The position numbers and the translations under genes are program-made. A stretch of 64,000 nt of DNA from an uncultured Acidimicrobiia bacterium (lineage in GTDB: Bacteria; Actinomycetota; Acidimicrobiia; Spongiisociales; Spongiisociaceae): the NCBI GenBank assembly GCA_958295745.1, contig OY282370.1, positions 620,001 to 684,000 of the forward strand, given 5' to 3'. The stretch's first letter is position 1, and each line of letters starts with the position of its first letter. Of this stretch, positions 35,416-44,574 are shown piece after piece. The notes below the pieces were generated by a model. It saw only the letters and a program-made list of their open reading frames with translations. It searched no databases and was not told the DNA's origin.

Positions 35416-35871
35416 TCACGAGCCCGGAGACCATTCCTCCCCGCCCGGCCAGACCTCTTTCTTCCATATGGGGGCGCGGGCCTTCAGCTCGTCGATCAGG
35501 TAGCGGGCCGCCTCGAACGCCTCGGCGCGGTGGGCGCACGCCACCGCCACCGCCACCGACGCCTCGCCCGGTTCGACCCGCCCGGTCCGGTGCTCCACCG
35601 CCGCCGCATCCACAGGCCATCGGGAGGCCGCCTCGTCGACGATCTGGTCGATCTTGGCCTCCACCCGACCCTCGTAGGCCTCGTAGTCGAGATGGGTTAT
35701 CCCTTCCCGGCCCGGCGAATGGTCTCGAACCGTCCCGAGGAACAGCACCACGGCCCCGCTGGACGGACCCGACACCTCCGCGGCGAGGGCGCCGGGGTCG
35801 ATGGGCGAGGGGGAGACACGCACCCGGCGCCGCCCGGACCCCGACTCTGTAGATCTGCCGTACGTATCCAC
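35416..35871 (-). CDS. moaE: Molybdopterin synthase catalytic subunit MoaE
   Basis: A 151-residue protein that converts precursor Z (cPMP) to molybdopterin with sulfur from MoaD. It has the family core VLFLGTVRDHSPG, the DYEAYEG loop, HRTG and the active-site lysines in KARAPIWKKE. GTG 35871 gives normal MoaE length; the frame stays open to 36006 but that would add 45 unrelated residues. It supplies the cofactor needed by the two molybdenum hydroxylases. No moaD or other moa genes are next to it. Confidence 0.93.
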   Translation of the reverse strand: MDTYGRSTESGSGRRRVRVSPSPIDPGALAAEVSGPSSGAVVLFLGTVRDHSPGREGITHLDYEAYEGRVEAKIDQIVDEAASRWPVDAAAVEHRTGRVEPGEASVAVAVACAHRAEAFEAARYLIDELKARAPIWKKEVWPGGEEWSPGS

Positions 35872-36041
35872 ACCTGCATTGTACGAACCAAATCGACCCG
35901 GGCAATCGACCCGGGCAAGGGAAAGAAGGAGAAATCCGATCCGCTCGAAGATCGTCACGCCGGCGCTTCCCGAAGTCCGGTCGGCCGCGGAGCAGGATAG
36001 GATCACGGTGGACCCGAAGACGGAACAACCAGAGGACGCCT

Positions 36042-37136
36042 ATGCAGGACCGCAACCTCTTGAACGAGCTGATGAAGCTCCTCCAGGAACCGGGCCCCAT
36101 GAACTGGGCCTTGGCCGGGCAGCTGGCCGGGCACCTTTCCGGACCATCCGAGCCGATCGATCCGTGGCTGGCCGAGGAATATCTCGACCTGACCCGGTTG
36201 GCCCAGATGCGGGTCCCCGAAGCCACCGGCCTAGCCGCCGACCCCATGTCCAAGATCCTCCTGGTGGACCGGGCGGGATGGGCGGAGCACCATCTCCGAT
36301 CCTTCCGGTACATGGTGGATCCCCTGGCGGAAGTGCTGGCCGCCTCCCCGGGTTCGGGCGTCCTGGGGGCGGCGCTCAAGCCGCTGGGCCCCGCCCTGCT
36401 GGGCATACAGATGGGCGGCACGGTGGGCTCGATGAGCGGGGAGGCGCTCGGATCTTTCGACGCCGGCCTCCCCACCGCCGAACCGGTGGGCCTCACCTAC
36501 CAGGTGCCCAACCTGGAGGCTTTCTCATCCGAGCACGGACTCGACCCCCGCTCGGTCCGGTTGTGGGCGGCGTTGCACGAGGTGATCCACGAAACGCTGT
36601 CCGCCCGCCCCTGGGTAAGGCCGCATCTGTTCGGTCTGTTCGAGGATCTGGCCGGCTCGATGGAGATAGACGCCGAAGCATTCAGCGTATGGCAGGGGAA
36701 CCTGACGGAGGCCGCCCCGATGGAAGCCTTGCTCTCCCAGGGCGGGATGGGCGGCCTGTTCGGCGGCATCCAACGAGATGAGCAGGTGGAGGGGATACGA
36801 ACCTTCGCGGAGATGGTGGAGGGATACGGTTCTTACATGACCGAACGGACCGCCGCCGGGCTGCTGCCCGACCTGGCCTCGATACGCGCCGCCGTGTCCT
36901 CGCGCCGGATGGAACGCACCGGTTATACGGGGGTGGCCGGTTCGTTCGAGGTGGAGAGCAACGCCGGCGTATACGGCAGGGGCGCCGCTTTCTGCGCCGA
37001 GGTGGAATCGCGCTGGGGATACGGGGCGGTGCGCCGTATCTGGGAGAGCGCGGACAGCCTGCCGACGGAGCGGGAGCTGAGCGACGCCACCGGATGGGCG
37101 GCCCGTGTGCTGCTGGAAGACCCCTTCGCCGGATAG
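36042..37136 (+). CDS. Zinc-dependent metalloprotease (DUF2342 family)
   Basis: A 364-residue protein with the zinc motif HEVIH at 179-183. Conserved flanks (SVRLWAALHEVIHE, ARPWVRPHLF) resemble the actinobacterial DUF2342/coenzyme-F420-associated metalloprotease family. Family length is matched. There is no signal peptide, so it is probably cytoplasmic; substrates are unknown. ATG 36042 lies about 170 bp from the divergent moaE start. Actinobacterial restriction of this family supports the taxonomic placement. Confidence 0.85.
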   Translation: MQDRNLLNELMKLLQEPGPMNWALAGQLAGHLSGPSEPIDPWLAEEYLDLTRLAQMRVPEATGLAADPMSKILLVDRAGWAEHHLRSFRYMVDPLAEVLAASPGSGVLGAALKPLGPALLGIQMGGTVGSMSGEALGSFDAGLPTAEPVGLTYQVPNLEAFSSEHGLDPRSVRLWAALHEVIHETLSARPWVRPHLFGLFEDLAGSMEIDAEAFSVWQGNLTEAAPMEALLSQGGMGGLFGGIQRDEQVEGIRTFAEMVEGYGSYMTERTAAGLLPDLASIRAAVSSRRMERTGYTGVAGSFEVESNAGVYGRGAAFCAEVESRWGYGAVRRIWESADSLPTERELSDATGWAARVLLEDPFAG

Positions 37137-37318
37137 ACCCTCCTTACACGGGGGACGGTGCTGTTACCCTCCGTCGTCACGGGTGAACCGCGGGCCGGGC
37201 CAAGAAACGGTCGTTCGAAGCGATGATCCCGGGCGGGCGTTTCATCCGCCCCCGACCACCGGCCCCGCCGACGATCGGGGGCGAGAACCGAACCGGAATC
37301 GAACAAAAGGAGGTCCCT

Positions 37319-37780
37319 ATGGCTGCCGAGATCGGCCAACCCGCACCAGACTTCTCACTGCCCGACACCGACCGGAAGAAAGTAACCCTGAAGTCGTTGC
37401 GCGGACACAAGGCGCTGGTGGTGTTCATCCCGTTTCCGTTCACCGGCGTCTGCTCCAAAGAGGTGTGCGAGCTGCAGGACAACATCTCCCATCTGAAGGA
37501 ACTCGACGCCAACGTGGTGGTCATCACCTGCGACACCCCCTTCAGCAACGGACAGTGGGCCAAGCTGGAGGGCTTGGAGTTTCCGGTGCTGAGCGACTAC
37601 TGGCCGCACGGGACCGCCACCAAGGCATACGGAGCGTTCAACGACGACATGGGCGCCGCCAACCGCTGCACCTACGTGTTGGACGAGAACGGCGTCATCA
37701 CCGACATCATCCGGTCGAAGGAAATCCTGGTGGCGCGCCGCTTCGCGGACTACACCGCGGCCCTGATCCCATACGTGTAG
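37319..37780 (+). CDS. Peroxiredoxin (AhpE-like)
   Basis: A 153-residue thiol peroxidase of the AhpC/TSA family. The peroxidatic Cys45 is in FPFTGVCSKE, with a second Cys at 50 and the typical GQPAPDFSLPD N-terminus. It reduces H2O2 or organic hydroperoxides in the cytoplasm. A perfect AGGAGG ribosome-binding site lies 6-7 bp before ATG 37319, deciding the start. Size and the single-domain form resemble mycobacterial AhpE. The stop codon is embedded in the terminator hairpin that follows. Confidence 0.92.
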   Translation: MAAEIGQPAPDFSLPDTDRKKVTLKSLRGHKALVVFIPFPFTGVCSKEVCELQDNISHLKELDANVVVITCDTPFSNGQWAKLEGLEFPVLSDYWPHGTATKAYGAFNDDMGAANRCTYVLDENGVITDIIRSKEILVARRFADYTAALIPYV

Positions 37781-37816
37781 AGAAACAGGATCCGTCGGGC
37801 CTGTTTCTCTACACGT
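37773..37816. terminator. Bidirectional terminator between peroxiredoxin and tatA
   Basis: ACGTGTAGAGAAACAGG (37773-37789) and its exact complement (37800-37816) form a 17-bp perfect stem with a 10-nt loop. It sits between two convergent genes, overlaps the peroxiredoxin TAG stop and ends 17 bp before the tatA stop, so it can stop transcription from both sides. There is no long U tract. Confidence 0.85.
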
Positions 37817-37832
37817 GAAAGAGGATGGTGGG

Positions 37833-38066
37833 TTAGGTCTCCGTGCTGCTGGTGGTAGTGGTGGTCGCCTGGGCGGTGGGTGCCGCCTGGCCGGCCGTGC
37901 CGTCCGCGGCCGCCGCTTCATCGGTCTTGCCGTCCTCGACTCCCTTGCGGAACTCGCGGGCCGAGCTGCCCAGCGAACGGGCTAGCTCGGGAAGCTTCTT
38001 GGCCCCGAACAGCAGGATCACGACCACCACGATGAGGATGATCTCACCGCCGCCGATCTTCGGCAT
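37833..38066 (-). CDS. tatA: Twin-arginine translocase subunit TatA
   Basis: A 77-residue protein with one N-terminal membrane helix (GEIILIVVVVILLFG), the FGxKKLPELARSLG hinge and amphipathic helix, and a Thr/Ser-rich cytoplasmic tail. TatA oligomers form the pore for export of folded proteins. Length fits actinobacterial TatA/E. tatB and tatC are not adjacent. The gene converges on the peroxiredoxin gene, with a shared hairpin between them. Confidence 0.93.
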   Translation of the reverse strand: MPKIGGGEIILIVVVVILLFGAKKLPELARSLGSSAREFRKGVEDGKTDEAAAADGTAGQAAPTAQATTTTTSSTET

Positions 38067-38199
38067 CCGTTGTCCTTCCTTAGTCGCAAGCGTATGATAC
38101 CACCTGCTTCTGTCAACCGGTCGAGAGAACTCGAAACCCGACCCGACCTACTCGCCGACACCGAAACGGACTTCCCCCGACGACCGCAGCCGCCCGGAA

Positions 38200-39591
38200 C
38201 TACTCCCCCGTCCAAGCCTTCCAAACCCGGATCGCCTCCGAGATCCGACCCTCGGTGGAATCCAGATACTGCGCCGCCAGACCGATTACCTCTTCGTCGG
38301 GCGGCACCCCCCCCTCCGGGTCGATAAGACCGGCCCGGTATCTCGTGTACGCCTGATACAGCTCCACCTGGTCCCGGGTGGGAAGGGTCGACCAGTCCTT
38401 CTCGACGGTGCGGTCCACCGACTGGTGGTTGGAATAATCCCCTACCCCCGCTTCGCTGGCCCGGTCCCAAACGCCGTAGGGGGCGTCGGTCCAGGTACCG
38501 AGGGTCGGAGTCGGCTCTTCGGCATAGTGCACGAAGTGCAAGAGGAGCGCCTGGTAATCCCGGGAGAGACGGTATTCGGCGGCCAGCCGATTACCGAGCC
38601 GGGCCAGCTGTTCCTTGGTGGCCCCGGAGTCGACCGACACGGTAAGCCATATACGCTTCGCCCCCGCAGTGCTCTGGTCTTCTTCGCTCAAGACCCGATA
38701 GCCCACCCCGGCCGGCGGGGGAACCGTCGACGGCGGTGCGGTGGTAGTGGTGGCCTCCGCCTCCGTAGTGGTGGTAGTGGCCTCCGCCTCCGTGGTGGTA
38801 GTGGTGGCCTCCGCCTCCGTGGTGGTGGTTGTCGCCGCCGCCTCCGTAGTGGTGGTAGTCGCCGCCGCCGTAGTAGTAGTGGTGGTCGTGGACGCCTCCG
38901 TGGTAGTGGTAGTCGCCGCCGCCGTAGTAGTAGTGGTGGTGGTTATGCCGGACCCCAAGCCGATTATCTCCACCACCCGGCCTACCGCCCCTTCGAAACG
39001 CCCGAACGCCTCTATGAACTCCGCCAGCGCGGCGCGGCGCCGACTGCCGTCGTCGGAGGAGCGCAGTCCGGTCAGCGCGTCCCGGGCGGCGTCCGCCATC
39101 TGGCCTGCCGCCATCCACGCGGTGCGGTGCTCTACCGGCAACCCCCGATCCGCGGGCGGGTCGATGAACCCGACGGTATCGCGCAGGTCCTGCGCCCTCG
39201 ACAGCAAGCCCGACATCTTCTCTTCGGTAGCCCCATAGCTGACCCCGGTAACGGACCGGTTGTCCCAATCGTTGTTGGCCGACCTCATATCCGCCACCAG
39301 GTCGGAGATGGCGGCGTAGGCGGCGCTCAGCTCGTCGTAGTAGGCCAGCACCTCCCGGGTCGGGAAGGTGGTGGTGGTGACCGCCGCGGTGGTGTCGGGG
39401 GCGGCGGCGGCTTCGGTGGTAGGGGTCGACGTTGGGCCGGTAGTCACGGCCGGCGCGGTTACCTCGACAGTCGACTCCGGGGGCGTTTCCTCGGCGTCGC
39501 GCGAGCAGGACGCGGTAAGAAGAACCACCGCCAAGCCCAAGAGAAAAACCCTCTTGAGGCCGGTTCCATGTGAAAGATACTTGCTGATCAC
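38200..39591 (-). CDS. Lipoprotein with long Thr-rich linker, function unknown
   Basis: About 463 residues. A lipoprotein signal (LKRVFLLGLAVVLLTASC) ends in lipobox LTAS-C. A Thr/Ala/Pro linker and a helical domain follow (YYDELSAAYAAISDLVADM). A second linker consists of runs of TTTTT separated by EAEA or AAA (38738-38946), before a C-terminal domain rich in Trp and Tyr that I do not recognise. It would sit on the outer face of the membrane with linkers spanning the wall. GTG 39591 is the best start; it lies in the second copy of a 21-bp duplication, and the first copy would add seven residues. Confidence 0.7.
   Translation of the reverse strand: MISKYLSHGTGLKRVFLLGLAVVLLTASCSRDAEETPPESTVEVTAPAVTTGPTSTPTTEAAAAPDTTAAVTTTTFPTREVLAYYDELSAAYAAISDLVADMRSANNDWDNRSVTGVSYGATEEKMSGLLSRAQDLRDTVGFIDPPADRGLPVEHRTAWMAAGQMADAARDALTGLRSSDDGSRRRAALAEFIEAFGRFEGAVGRVVEIIGLGSGITTTTTTTAAATTTTTEASTTTTTTTAAATTTTTEAAATTTTTEAEATTTTTEAEATTTTTEAEATTTTAPPSTVPPPAGVGYRVLSEEDQSTAGAKRIWLTVSVDSGATKEQLARLGNRLAAEYRLSRDYQALLLHFVHYAEEPTPTLGTWTDAPYGVWDRASEAGVGDYSNHQSVDRTVEKDWSTLPTRDQVELYQAYTRYRAGLIDPEGGVPPDEEVIGLAAQYLDSTEGRISEAIRVWKAWTGE
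38738..38946. repeat. Low-complexity repeat encoding Thr-rich linker
   Basis: Imperfect units of about 27-30 bp (GTGGTGGTAGTGGCCTCC-like on the plus strand) encode TTTTT-EAEA/TTTTT-AAA on the minus strand. In-frame unit number can change by slippage or recombination, altering linker length. Confidence 0.85.
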
Positions 39592-39624
39592 TACCCCATT
39601 GTAGCCGATCACCACCCCATTGTA
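39583..39624. repeat. 21-bp tandem duplication spanning whiB stop and lipoprotein start
   Basis: Units 39583-39603 and 39604-39624 match at 19 of 21 positions. On the minus strand each encodes GYNGVVI in the lipoprotein frame. The upstream copy contains the whiB TGA stop (39609-39611) and the downstream copy contains the GTG start at 39591. Confidence 0.85.
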
Positions 39625-39908
39625 CCCGTCATCGCGGTTCTTGCGGCGGCTTCGACCGCCCGCTGCTTTCGTATCTTCCTGCGCTCCCGTTCGGACAGCC
39701 CGCCCCAGATGCCGAATTTCTCTCCCCTCGACACCGCATATTCGAGGCAATCCACCCGTACCTGGCAGGCCGCACATATCTGTTTGGCGACCCGGGTGGA
39801 AGCCCCCCGGTCGGGAAAGAACAAATCGACATCGGCGCCTAGGCAGTTGGCGTAGTCCTGCCACCCCAGGGACTCCACCGCCAGAGCTTCGATCAGTTTC
39901 CGATGCAA
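39609..39908 (-). CDS. WhiB-family transcriptional regulator
   Basis: A 99-residue iron-sulfur regulator with the four ligating cysteines at 22, 45, 48 and 54 (C-x22-CxxC-x5-C), the GIWGGLSERERR turn and a basic C-terminus for DNA or sigma-factor contact. WhiB proteins are restricted to actinobacteria and their phages and respond to redox or NO. AGGAGG lies 8 bp before the ATG. A 14-bp palindrome 33-46 bp upstream is a likely operator. The subtype (WhiB1/2/4 etc.) cannot be assigned safely. Confidence 0.93.
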   Translation of the reverse strand: MHRKLIEALAVESLGWQDYANCLGADVDLFFPDRGASTRVAKQICAACQVRVDCLEYAVSRGEKFGIWGGLSERERRKIRKQRAVEAAARTAMTGTMGW

Positions 39909-39940
39909 CGCCGCCTCCTGCTTCAGCCCGCCGTTACAAG

Positions 39941-39954
39941 GTTGTAATTACAAC
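39941..39954. promoter_or_regulatory. 14-bp palindrome upstream of whiB
   Basis: GTTGTAATTACAAC is a perfect palindrome in the 190-bp gap between whiB and the divergent sdhC. A further TTACAAG lies on one side. The AT-rich symmetry in GC-rich DNA, 33 bp before the whiB start, fits an operator at or near the -10/-35 region. Confidence 0.55.
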
Positions 39955-40097
39955 GAGCGTAATGTTGGCAGGGTTGATTCGCGCCGTCAAATCGCACACC
40001 CCTCGCAGCCGGATGCCGGGGCCGGGCGGCGGGGATGCCTCCCCTGCCTGCGGGCTTGCCGAGAGGCGGGAACGGGCCGGGGTGCGGCAACGGTAGA

Positions 40098-40841
40098 ATG
40101 GAGGCCATGGCGAGCACCACCCGGGAGCGGACCTCGAAACTGGCGCGGATCGGCGGCGTCTACCGCACCGACACCGGCAAGAAATACGCCATGGCAACAA
40201 GCGGCGTGGTGCTGTTGGCGTTCGTGCTGGGCCACATGATCGGGAACCTCCACGTGTTCGAAGGCGCCCACGACGGGGTGTACCGGATCGACGAATACGG
40301 CGAGGGTCTCCGCAGTCTGGGCGAGCCGCTCTTCCCCCGGACCCTGGTCCTCTGGGTGTTCTTGCGGTTGCCCCTGACCGCCGCCTTCCTGGTGCACATC
40401 CACGCCGCCTGGTCCCTGACCCGCAGCAACAAGGCGGCCCGCGGCGCCAAGTACCAGTCGCCCAGGAACTACCTGGCCGCCAACTACGCCAGCCGGACGA
40501 TGAGGTGGAGCGGCGTCATCGTGGTCTTGTTCCTCCTGTGGCATCTGGCGGACCTGACCATCGGGGTGGAGGCCGTCAACCCGGGCTTCCGCAGGGGCGA
40601 GGTCTACCAAAATCTGGTGTTCAGCCTCGGCCGCTGGCCGGTGTGGATCCTCTACACGGCCGCCCAGGCGGCCCTCGGATTCCACATATGGCACGGCGCT
40701 TGGAGCCTCTTCCAGAGCCTCGGCGTCAACAACCCCCGGTTCAACCGGTTCCGCCGCATCTTCGCCAACGTCTTCTCCACCGCGGTCGTGGTCGGGTTCC
40801 TCTCCGTTCCGCTCGGCGTGGCGCTCGACGTCGTCCGGTAG
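40098..40841 (+). CDS. sdhC: Succinate dehydrogenase cytochrome b subunit
   Basis: A 247-residue membrane anchor with five hydrophobic segments and candidate heme-ligating histidines in [24 protein letters not shown] and GFHIWHGAW. It resembles the single-chain b558-type subunit (two hemes, no SdhD) found with this SdhA class in actinobacteria. It anchors SdhAB and passes electrons to menaquinone. Start may be ATG 40098 or ATG 40107. It is followed by sdhA after 13 bp. Confidence 0.9.
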   Translation: MEAMASTTRERTSKLARIGGVYRTDTGKKYAMATSGVVLLAFVLGHMIGNLHVFEGAHDGVYRIDEYGEGLRSLGEPLFPRTLVLWVFLRLPLTAAFLVHIHAAWSLTRSNKAARGAKYQSPRNYLAANYASRTMRWSGVIVVLFLLWHLADLTIGVEAVNPGFRRGEVYQNLVFSLGRWPVWILYTAAQAALGFHIWHGAWSLFQSLGVNNPRFNRFRRIFANVFSTAVVVGFLSVPLGVALDVVR

Positions 40842-40854
40842 CGGAAGCGTGGAA

Positions 40855-42771
40855 ATGCCCTTGCTGGACGCCAAGACACCGGACGGACCCATCGAGGACC
40901 GTTGGGACGACCGCAAGTTCTCGATGAAGCTGGTCAACCCGGCCAACAAGCGGCGGTTCACGGTCATCGTGGTGGGGACCGGGCTGGCCGGCGCCTCGGC
41001 CGCCGCCTCCCTGGGCGAGCTCGGCTACCGGGTCAAGGCCTTCACCTATCATGATTCGGCCCGCCGGGCGCATTCCATCGCCGCCCAAGGGGGGATCAAC
41101 GCCGCCAAGAACTACCGCAACGACGGCGATTCGGTGTTCCGGCTCTTCTACGACACGGTGAAGGGAGGGGACTACCGGTCCCGGGAGTCGAACGTGTACC
41201 GCTTGGCGCAGCTGTCCTTGAACATCATCGACCAATGCACCGCCCAAGGAGTTCCCTTCGCCCGCGAGTACGGGGGCCTGCTGGCCAACCGCTCCTTCGG
41301 CGGCGCCCAAGTATCCCGCACCTTCTACGCCCGGGGGCAGACCGGCCAGCAGCTCCTGCTCGGGGCTTACCAGGCATTGATGCGCCAGGTGCATCTGGGA
41401 ACCGTGGATCTGTACTGCCACACCGAGATGCTCGACGTGGTGGTCGAGGACGGGAGGGCGGCCGGCATAGTCACCCGGGATCTGACGACCGGGGAGATCG
41501 CCTCCCATGCGGGGCATGCGGTGGTGCTGGCCACGGGCGGATACAGCAACGTCTTCTACCTGTCCACCAACGCCATGAAATCCAACGTGACCGCCGCTTG
41601 GCGCGCCCACCGCCGGGGGGCCTTGTTCGCCAATCCCTGCTACACCCAGATCCACCCCACCTGCATCCCCGCCTCCGACGAGTTCCAGTCCAAGCTCACC
41701 CTCATGTCGGAGTCGCTGCGCAACGACGGGCGGATATGGGTGCCGGCCCGGCCCGGCGACGGACGGGCGCCGGACGAGATCCCCGAAGGCGAGCGGGACT
41801 ACTACTTGGAGCGGCGCTACCCGGCCTTCGGCAACTTGGTGCCCCGCGACGTGGCGTCGAGGGCGGCCAAGCGGGAGGTGGACGGGATGAAGGGGGTGGG
41901 GCCGCTCCGCAACGGCGTCTACCTGGACTTGGCCGACGCCGCGGACCGCCTGGGAGAGGACACGGTCAGGGAACGTTACGGAAACCTCTTCGACATGTAC
42001 GAGAGAATCACCGGGGAGAACCCGTACCGGGCGCCGATGCGCATCTACCCCGCCGTCCACTACACCATGGGCGGGCTGTGGGTGGACTACGACCTGATGA
42101 CCACCATCCCCGGCCTCTACGCCCTCGGGGAGGCCAACTTCTCCGATCACGGCGCCAATCGGCTGGGGGCTTCGGCCCTCATGCAAGGCCTGGCGGACGG
42201 CTATTTCATAGTCCCCTACACGCTGGGCGACTACCTGGCGCCGCAGCTGGGCGAGACGCCGAGGCCCGCCGACGACCCCGTGTTCCGAGACGCCGAAGAG
42301 CGGGCGGCCTCCGAGACGAGGCGCTACCTGTCGATCGGCGGAACCCGTTCGGTGGATTGGTTCCACCGCGAGCTGGGAAAGATCATGTGGGAGCACTGCG
42401 GGATGGAACGGAACGCCGGAGGCCTGCGGGAGGCCATCTCGGATATAGCCGCCCTGAAACAGGAGTTCGACGCGGACCTGCGAGTGCCGGGGGACGCCGA
42501 CTCGCTCAACCAGTCGCTGGAGAAGGCGGGCCGGGTGGAGGATTTCTTCGGGCTGGCCCGGCTCATGTGCTTGGACGCCCTCCGCCGAGAGGAATCGTGC
42601 GGAGGCCACTTCCGGATCGAGCACCAGACCGAAGACGGCGAGGCGCGGCGGGACGACGAGAGATTCGCATTCGTGGCCGCCTGGGGCTGGGCCGACGACG
42701 GGGCCCCGGCCATGCACCGGGAGGATCTGCACTTCGAGTACGCCCGGCCTACCCAACGCAGTTACAAGTAG
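40855..42771 (+). CDS. sdhA: Succinate dehydrogenase flavoprotein subunit
   Basis: A 638-residue catalytic subunit that oxidises succinate to fumarate with covalent FAD. It has the dinucleotide-binding [19 protein letters not shown], the flavin-attachment His in [11 protein letters not shown], and HPTCIP and [10 protein letters not shown] around the dicarboxylate site. ATG 40855 gives the usual [11 protein letters not shown] beginning; GTG 40849 is an alternative two codons earlier. Second gene of sdhCAB. Confidence 0.95.
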   Translation: MPLLDAKTPDGPIEDRWDDRKFSMKLVNPANKRRFTVIVVGTGLAGASAAASLGELGYRVKAFTYHDSARRAHSIAAQGGINAAKNYRNDGDSVFRLFYDTVKGGDYRSRESNVYRLAQLSLNIIDQCTAQGVPFAREYGGLLANRSFGGAQVSRTFYARGQTGQQLLLGAYQALMRQVHLGTVDLYCHTEMLDVVVEDGRAAGIVTRDLTTGEIASHAGHAVVLATGGYSNVFYLSTNAMKSNVTAAWRAHRRGALFANPCYTQIHPTCIPASDEFQSKLTLMSESLRNDGRIWVPARPGDGRAPDEIPEGERDYYLERRYPAFGNLVPRDVASRAAKREVDGMKGVGPLRNGVYLDLADAADRLGEDTVRERYGNLFDMYERITGENPYRAPMRIYPAVHYTMGGLWVDYDLMTTIPGLYALGEANFSDHGANRLGASALMQGLADGYFIVPYTLGDYLAPQLGETPRPADDPVFRDAEERAASETRRYLSIGGTRSVDWFHRELGKIMWEHCGMERNAGGLREAISDIAALKQEFDADLRVPGDADSLNQSLEKAGRVEDFFGLARLMCLDALRREESCGGHFRIEHQTEDGEARRDDERFAFVAAWGWADDGAPAMHREDLHFEYARPTQRSYK

Positions 42772-42783
42772 GGAGGGGCGCCG

Positions 42784-43527
42784 ATGGATCTGACACTGCG
42801 GGTATGGCGGCAGAGAGGCCCCCTCGACGAAGGCGGGTTCGAGACCTACCAGGCGGCCGGGGTCAGCGGAGACATGTCCTTTCTGGAGCTGCTGGACGTG
42901 GTCAACGAACAGCTGGTGACCGAGGGCCGCGAGCCGATCGCCTTCGACCACGACTGCCGGGAGGGTATCTGCGGTTCGTGCGGCCTGATGATCGATGGAC
43001 GGGCCCACGGCCCCCGGGCAAGCACAGCCACCTGCCAGCTGCATATGCGCGAATTCTCCGACGGCGACACCATCGTGGTGGAGCCGTGGCGGGCCGCCGC
43101 CTTTCCGATCATCCGGGATCTGGTGGTGGACCGGACCCCCTTCGACCGCATCATCGAAGCAGGGGGCTACATCAGCGCCCCGACCGGATCGGCGCCGGAA
43201 GCCAACCTCATCCCGGTGCCGAAGGGGACCTCGGACACGGCGATGGACGCCGCCGCCTGCATCGGATGCGCGGCCTGCGTGGCCGCCTGCCCCAACAGCG
43301 CCGCCCATCTGTTCACCGCCGCCAAGGTGGTCCACCTGAACCTGCTCCCCCAAGGACAACCCGAGCGGTGGCGGCGGGTGGAGCGGATGGTGGAGACCAT
43401 GGAGGAATACTTCGGTTCCTGCACCAGCCACGGCGAATGCGAGAAGGCCTGCCCCAAGGACATCTCCCTGGACAACATCGCCGTCATGAACAGGGACTAC
43501 CTCCAGGCCAAGATCCGCAACCGCTAG
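42784..43527 (+). CDS. sdhB: Succinate dehydrogenase iron-sulfur subunit
   Basis: A 247-residue electron-transfer subunit. The ferredoxin-like N-terminal half has [10 protein letters not shown] ([2Fe-2S]). The C-terminal half has [13 protein letters not shown] and a later [12 protein letters not shown], binding [4Fe-4S] and [3Fe-4S] clusters. It carries electrons from SdhA to the cytochrome b subunit. It begins 12 bp after sdhA and completes the operon. Confidence 0.95.
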   Translation: MDLTLRVWRQRGPLDEGGFETYQAAGVSGDMSFLELLDVVNEQLVTEGREPIAFDHDCREGICGSCGLMIDGRAHGPRASTATCQLHMREFSDGDTIVVEPWRAAAFPIIRDLVVDRTPFDRIIEAGGYISAPTGSAPEANLIPVPKGTSDTAMDAAACIGCAACVAACPNSAAHLFTAAKVVHLNLLPQGQPERWRRVERMVETMEEYFGSCTSHGECEKACPKDISLDNIAVMNRDYLQAKIRNR

Positions 43528-43664
43528 CCGACCAAGCCGGGTTGACCGGGATTGGACGGCGATGTTGGTAACCTAGGGGCCGCCCCGGAGCCCCGACCGT
43601 CCGACCGGATGATCGGAGCTGTCTCGGCCGAGTACATCGGGCCGTATGAGAAGGAGTATCGCCG

Positions 43665-44054
43665 ATGGGTGTCCAGTTTCTCAGCGACGAGTGGGCGCAG
43701 GCCGCCACCAACGCCCTCTCATACCACCCCGGGTTCGCTTCGGCCATCGAAAGGGCGGCGGTGTCGATCCAATTCGAGGTGAAAGACACCCCGCACGGAT
43801 CCGACGTCAGCTACTACGTCAAAGTCGCCGAAGGCGCAGCCGCCGTCAAGATCGGCGCCCTCAGAAAACCAAACGCCTCGATCACAACCGACTACGCCAC
43901 CGCGGCCGCCATCTCCAAGGGGGAACTGCCCCTGCAGACGGCTTTCTTCAGCGGAAGGCTCAAAGCAGCCGGCAACCTCGCCAAGCTGATATCACACCAA
44001 TCGGCCCTAGGGCACCTGGCCGACGCCGTCTCCTCGCTCGAGATCGACTACTGA
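43665..44054 (+). CDS. SCP2 sterol-binding-domain protein
   Basis: A 129-residue single-domain protein of the SCP2/sterol-carrier fold, with ASITTDYATAAAISKGELPLQTAFFSGRLKAAGNLAKL, written here as the family's lipid-cavity region (residues about 70-108). It probably binds acyl-CoA or other lipids in the cytoplasm. AAGGAG lies about 8 bp before ATG 43665. It follows sdhB by about 140 bp and converges on the HU gene. No partner enzyme is adjacent. Confidence 0.82.
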   Translation: MGVQFLSDEWAQAATNALSYHPGFASAIERAAVSIQFEVKDTPHGSDVSYYVKVAEGAAAVKIGALRKPNASITTDYATAAAISKGELPLQTAFFSGRLKAAGNLAKLISHQSALGHLADAVSSLEIDY

Positions 44055-44101
44055 ACCGACGGTTCCCCGAGCCGGGAGCCGCCCCCGTTATAGGAAACGG
44101 G

Positions 44102-44377
44102 CTATGCGTTGAGGGAATCCTTGAGCCCCTTGGCCGCCTTGAAGGCCGGAGCCCGGCTCGCCGGAATGGGGACAGCCTCCCCGGTGCGGGGGTTGCGCCC
44201 CATCCGGGCCTGCCGGTCCTTCACCGAGAAGGTCCCGAATCCGCTGATCTGGACCCGGGCCCCGTCCCTGAGAGCGGCGGCAACGGCCTTGAACAGGGAA
44301 TCGACCGCCGCCGCGGCGTTCGCCCTCGTGATGCTGGTTTCGTAGGCCACGATCTGGGCCAGTTCTCCCTTGTTCAT
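44102..44377 (-). CDS. HU-family DNA-binding protein
   Basis: A 91-residue histone-like protein with the DNA-binding arm signature GFGTFSVKDRQARMGRNP and the N-terminal helix MNKGELAQIVA. As a dimer it bends and compacts DNA. GAGGAG lies 6 bp before ATG 44377. It lacks the Lys/Ala-rich C-terminal extension of mycobacterial HU, resembling the short bacterial form. Confidence 0.95.
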   Translation of the reverse strand: MNKGELAQIVAYETSITRANAAAAVDSLFKAVAAALRDGARVQISGFGTFSVKDRQARMGRNPRTGEAVPIPASRAPAFKAAKGLKDSLNA

Positions 44378-44574
44378 TTTCACTCCTCTCTTCGCCCTGG
44401 GTTGTTGCGCCCTCGGGATAACCACAGGGTTGTAAGCATTTGCCCGCTGGAATATTTGTCTCGTTGTTGAGTATACGGCCGCCGTGTGACAAGGAGAGTC
44501 CGCACGGCGTCCGGCCCGGCGGAAAACTTCTCCCGCACCCGCCGGCCATTGCAAGGCCGCGGGAGGAACGGCCG

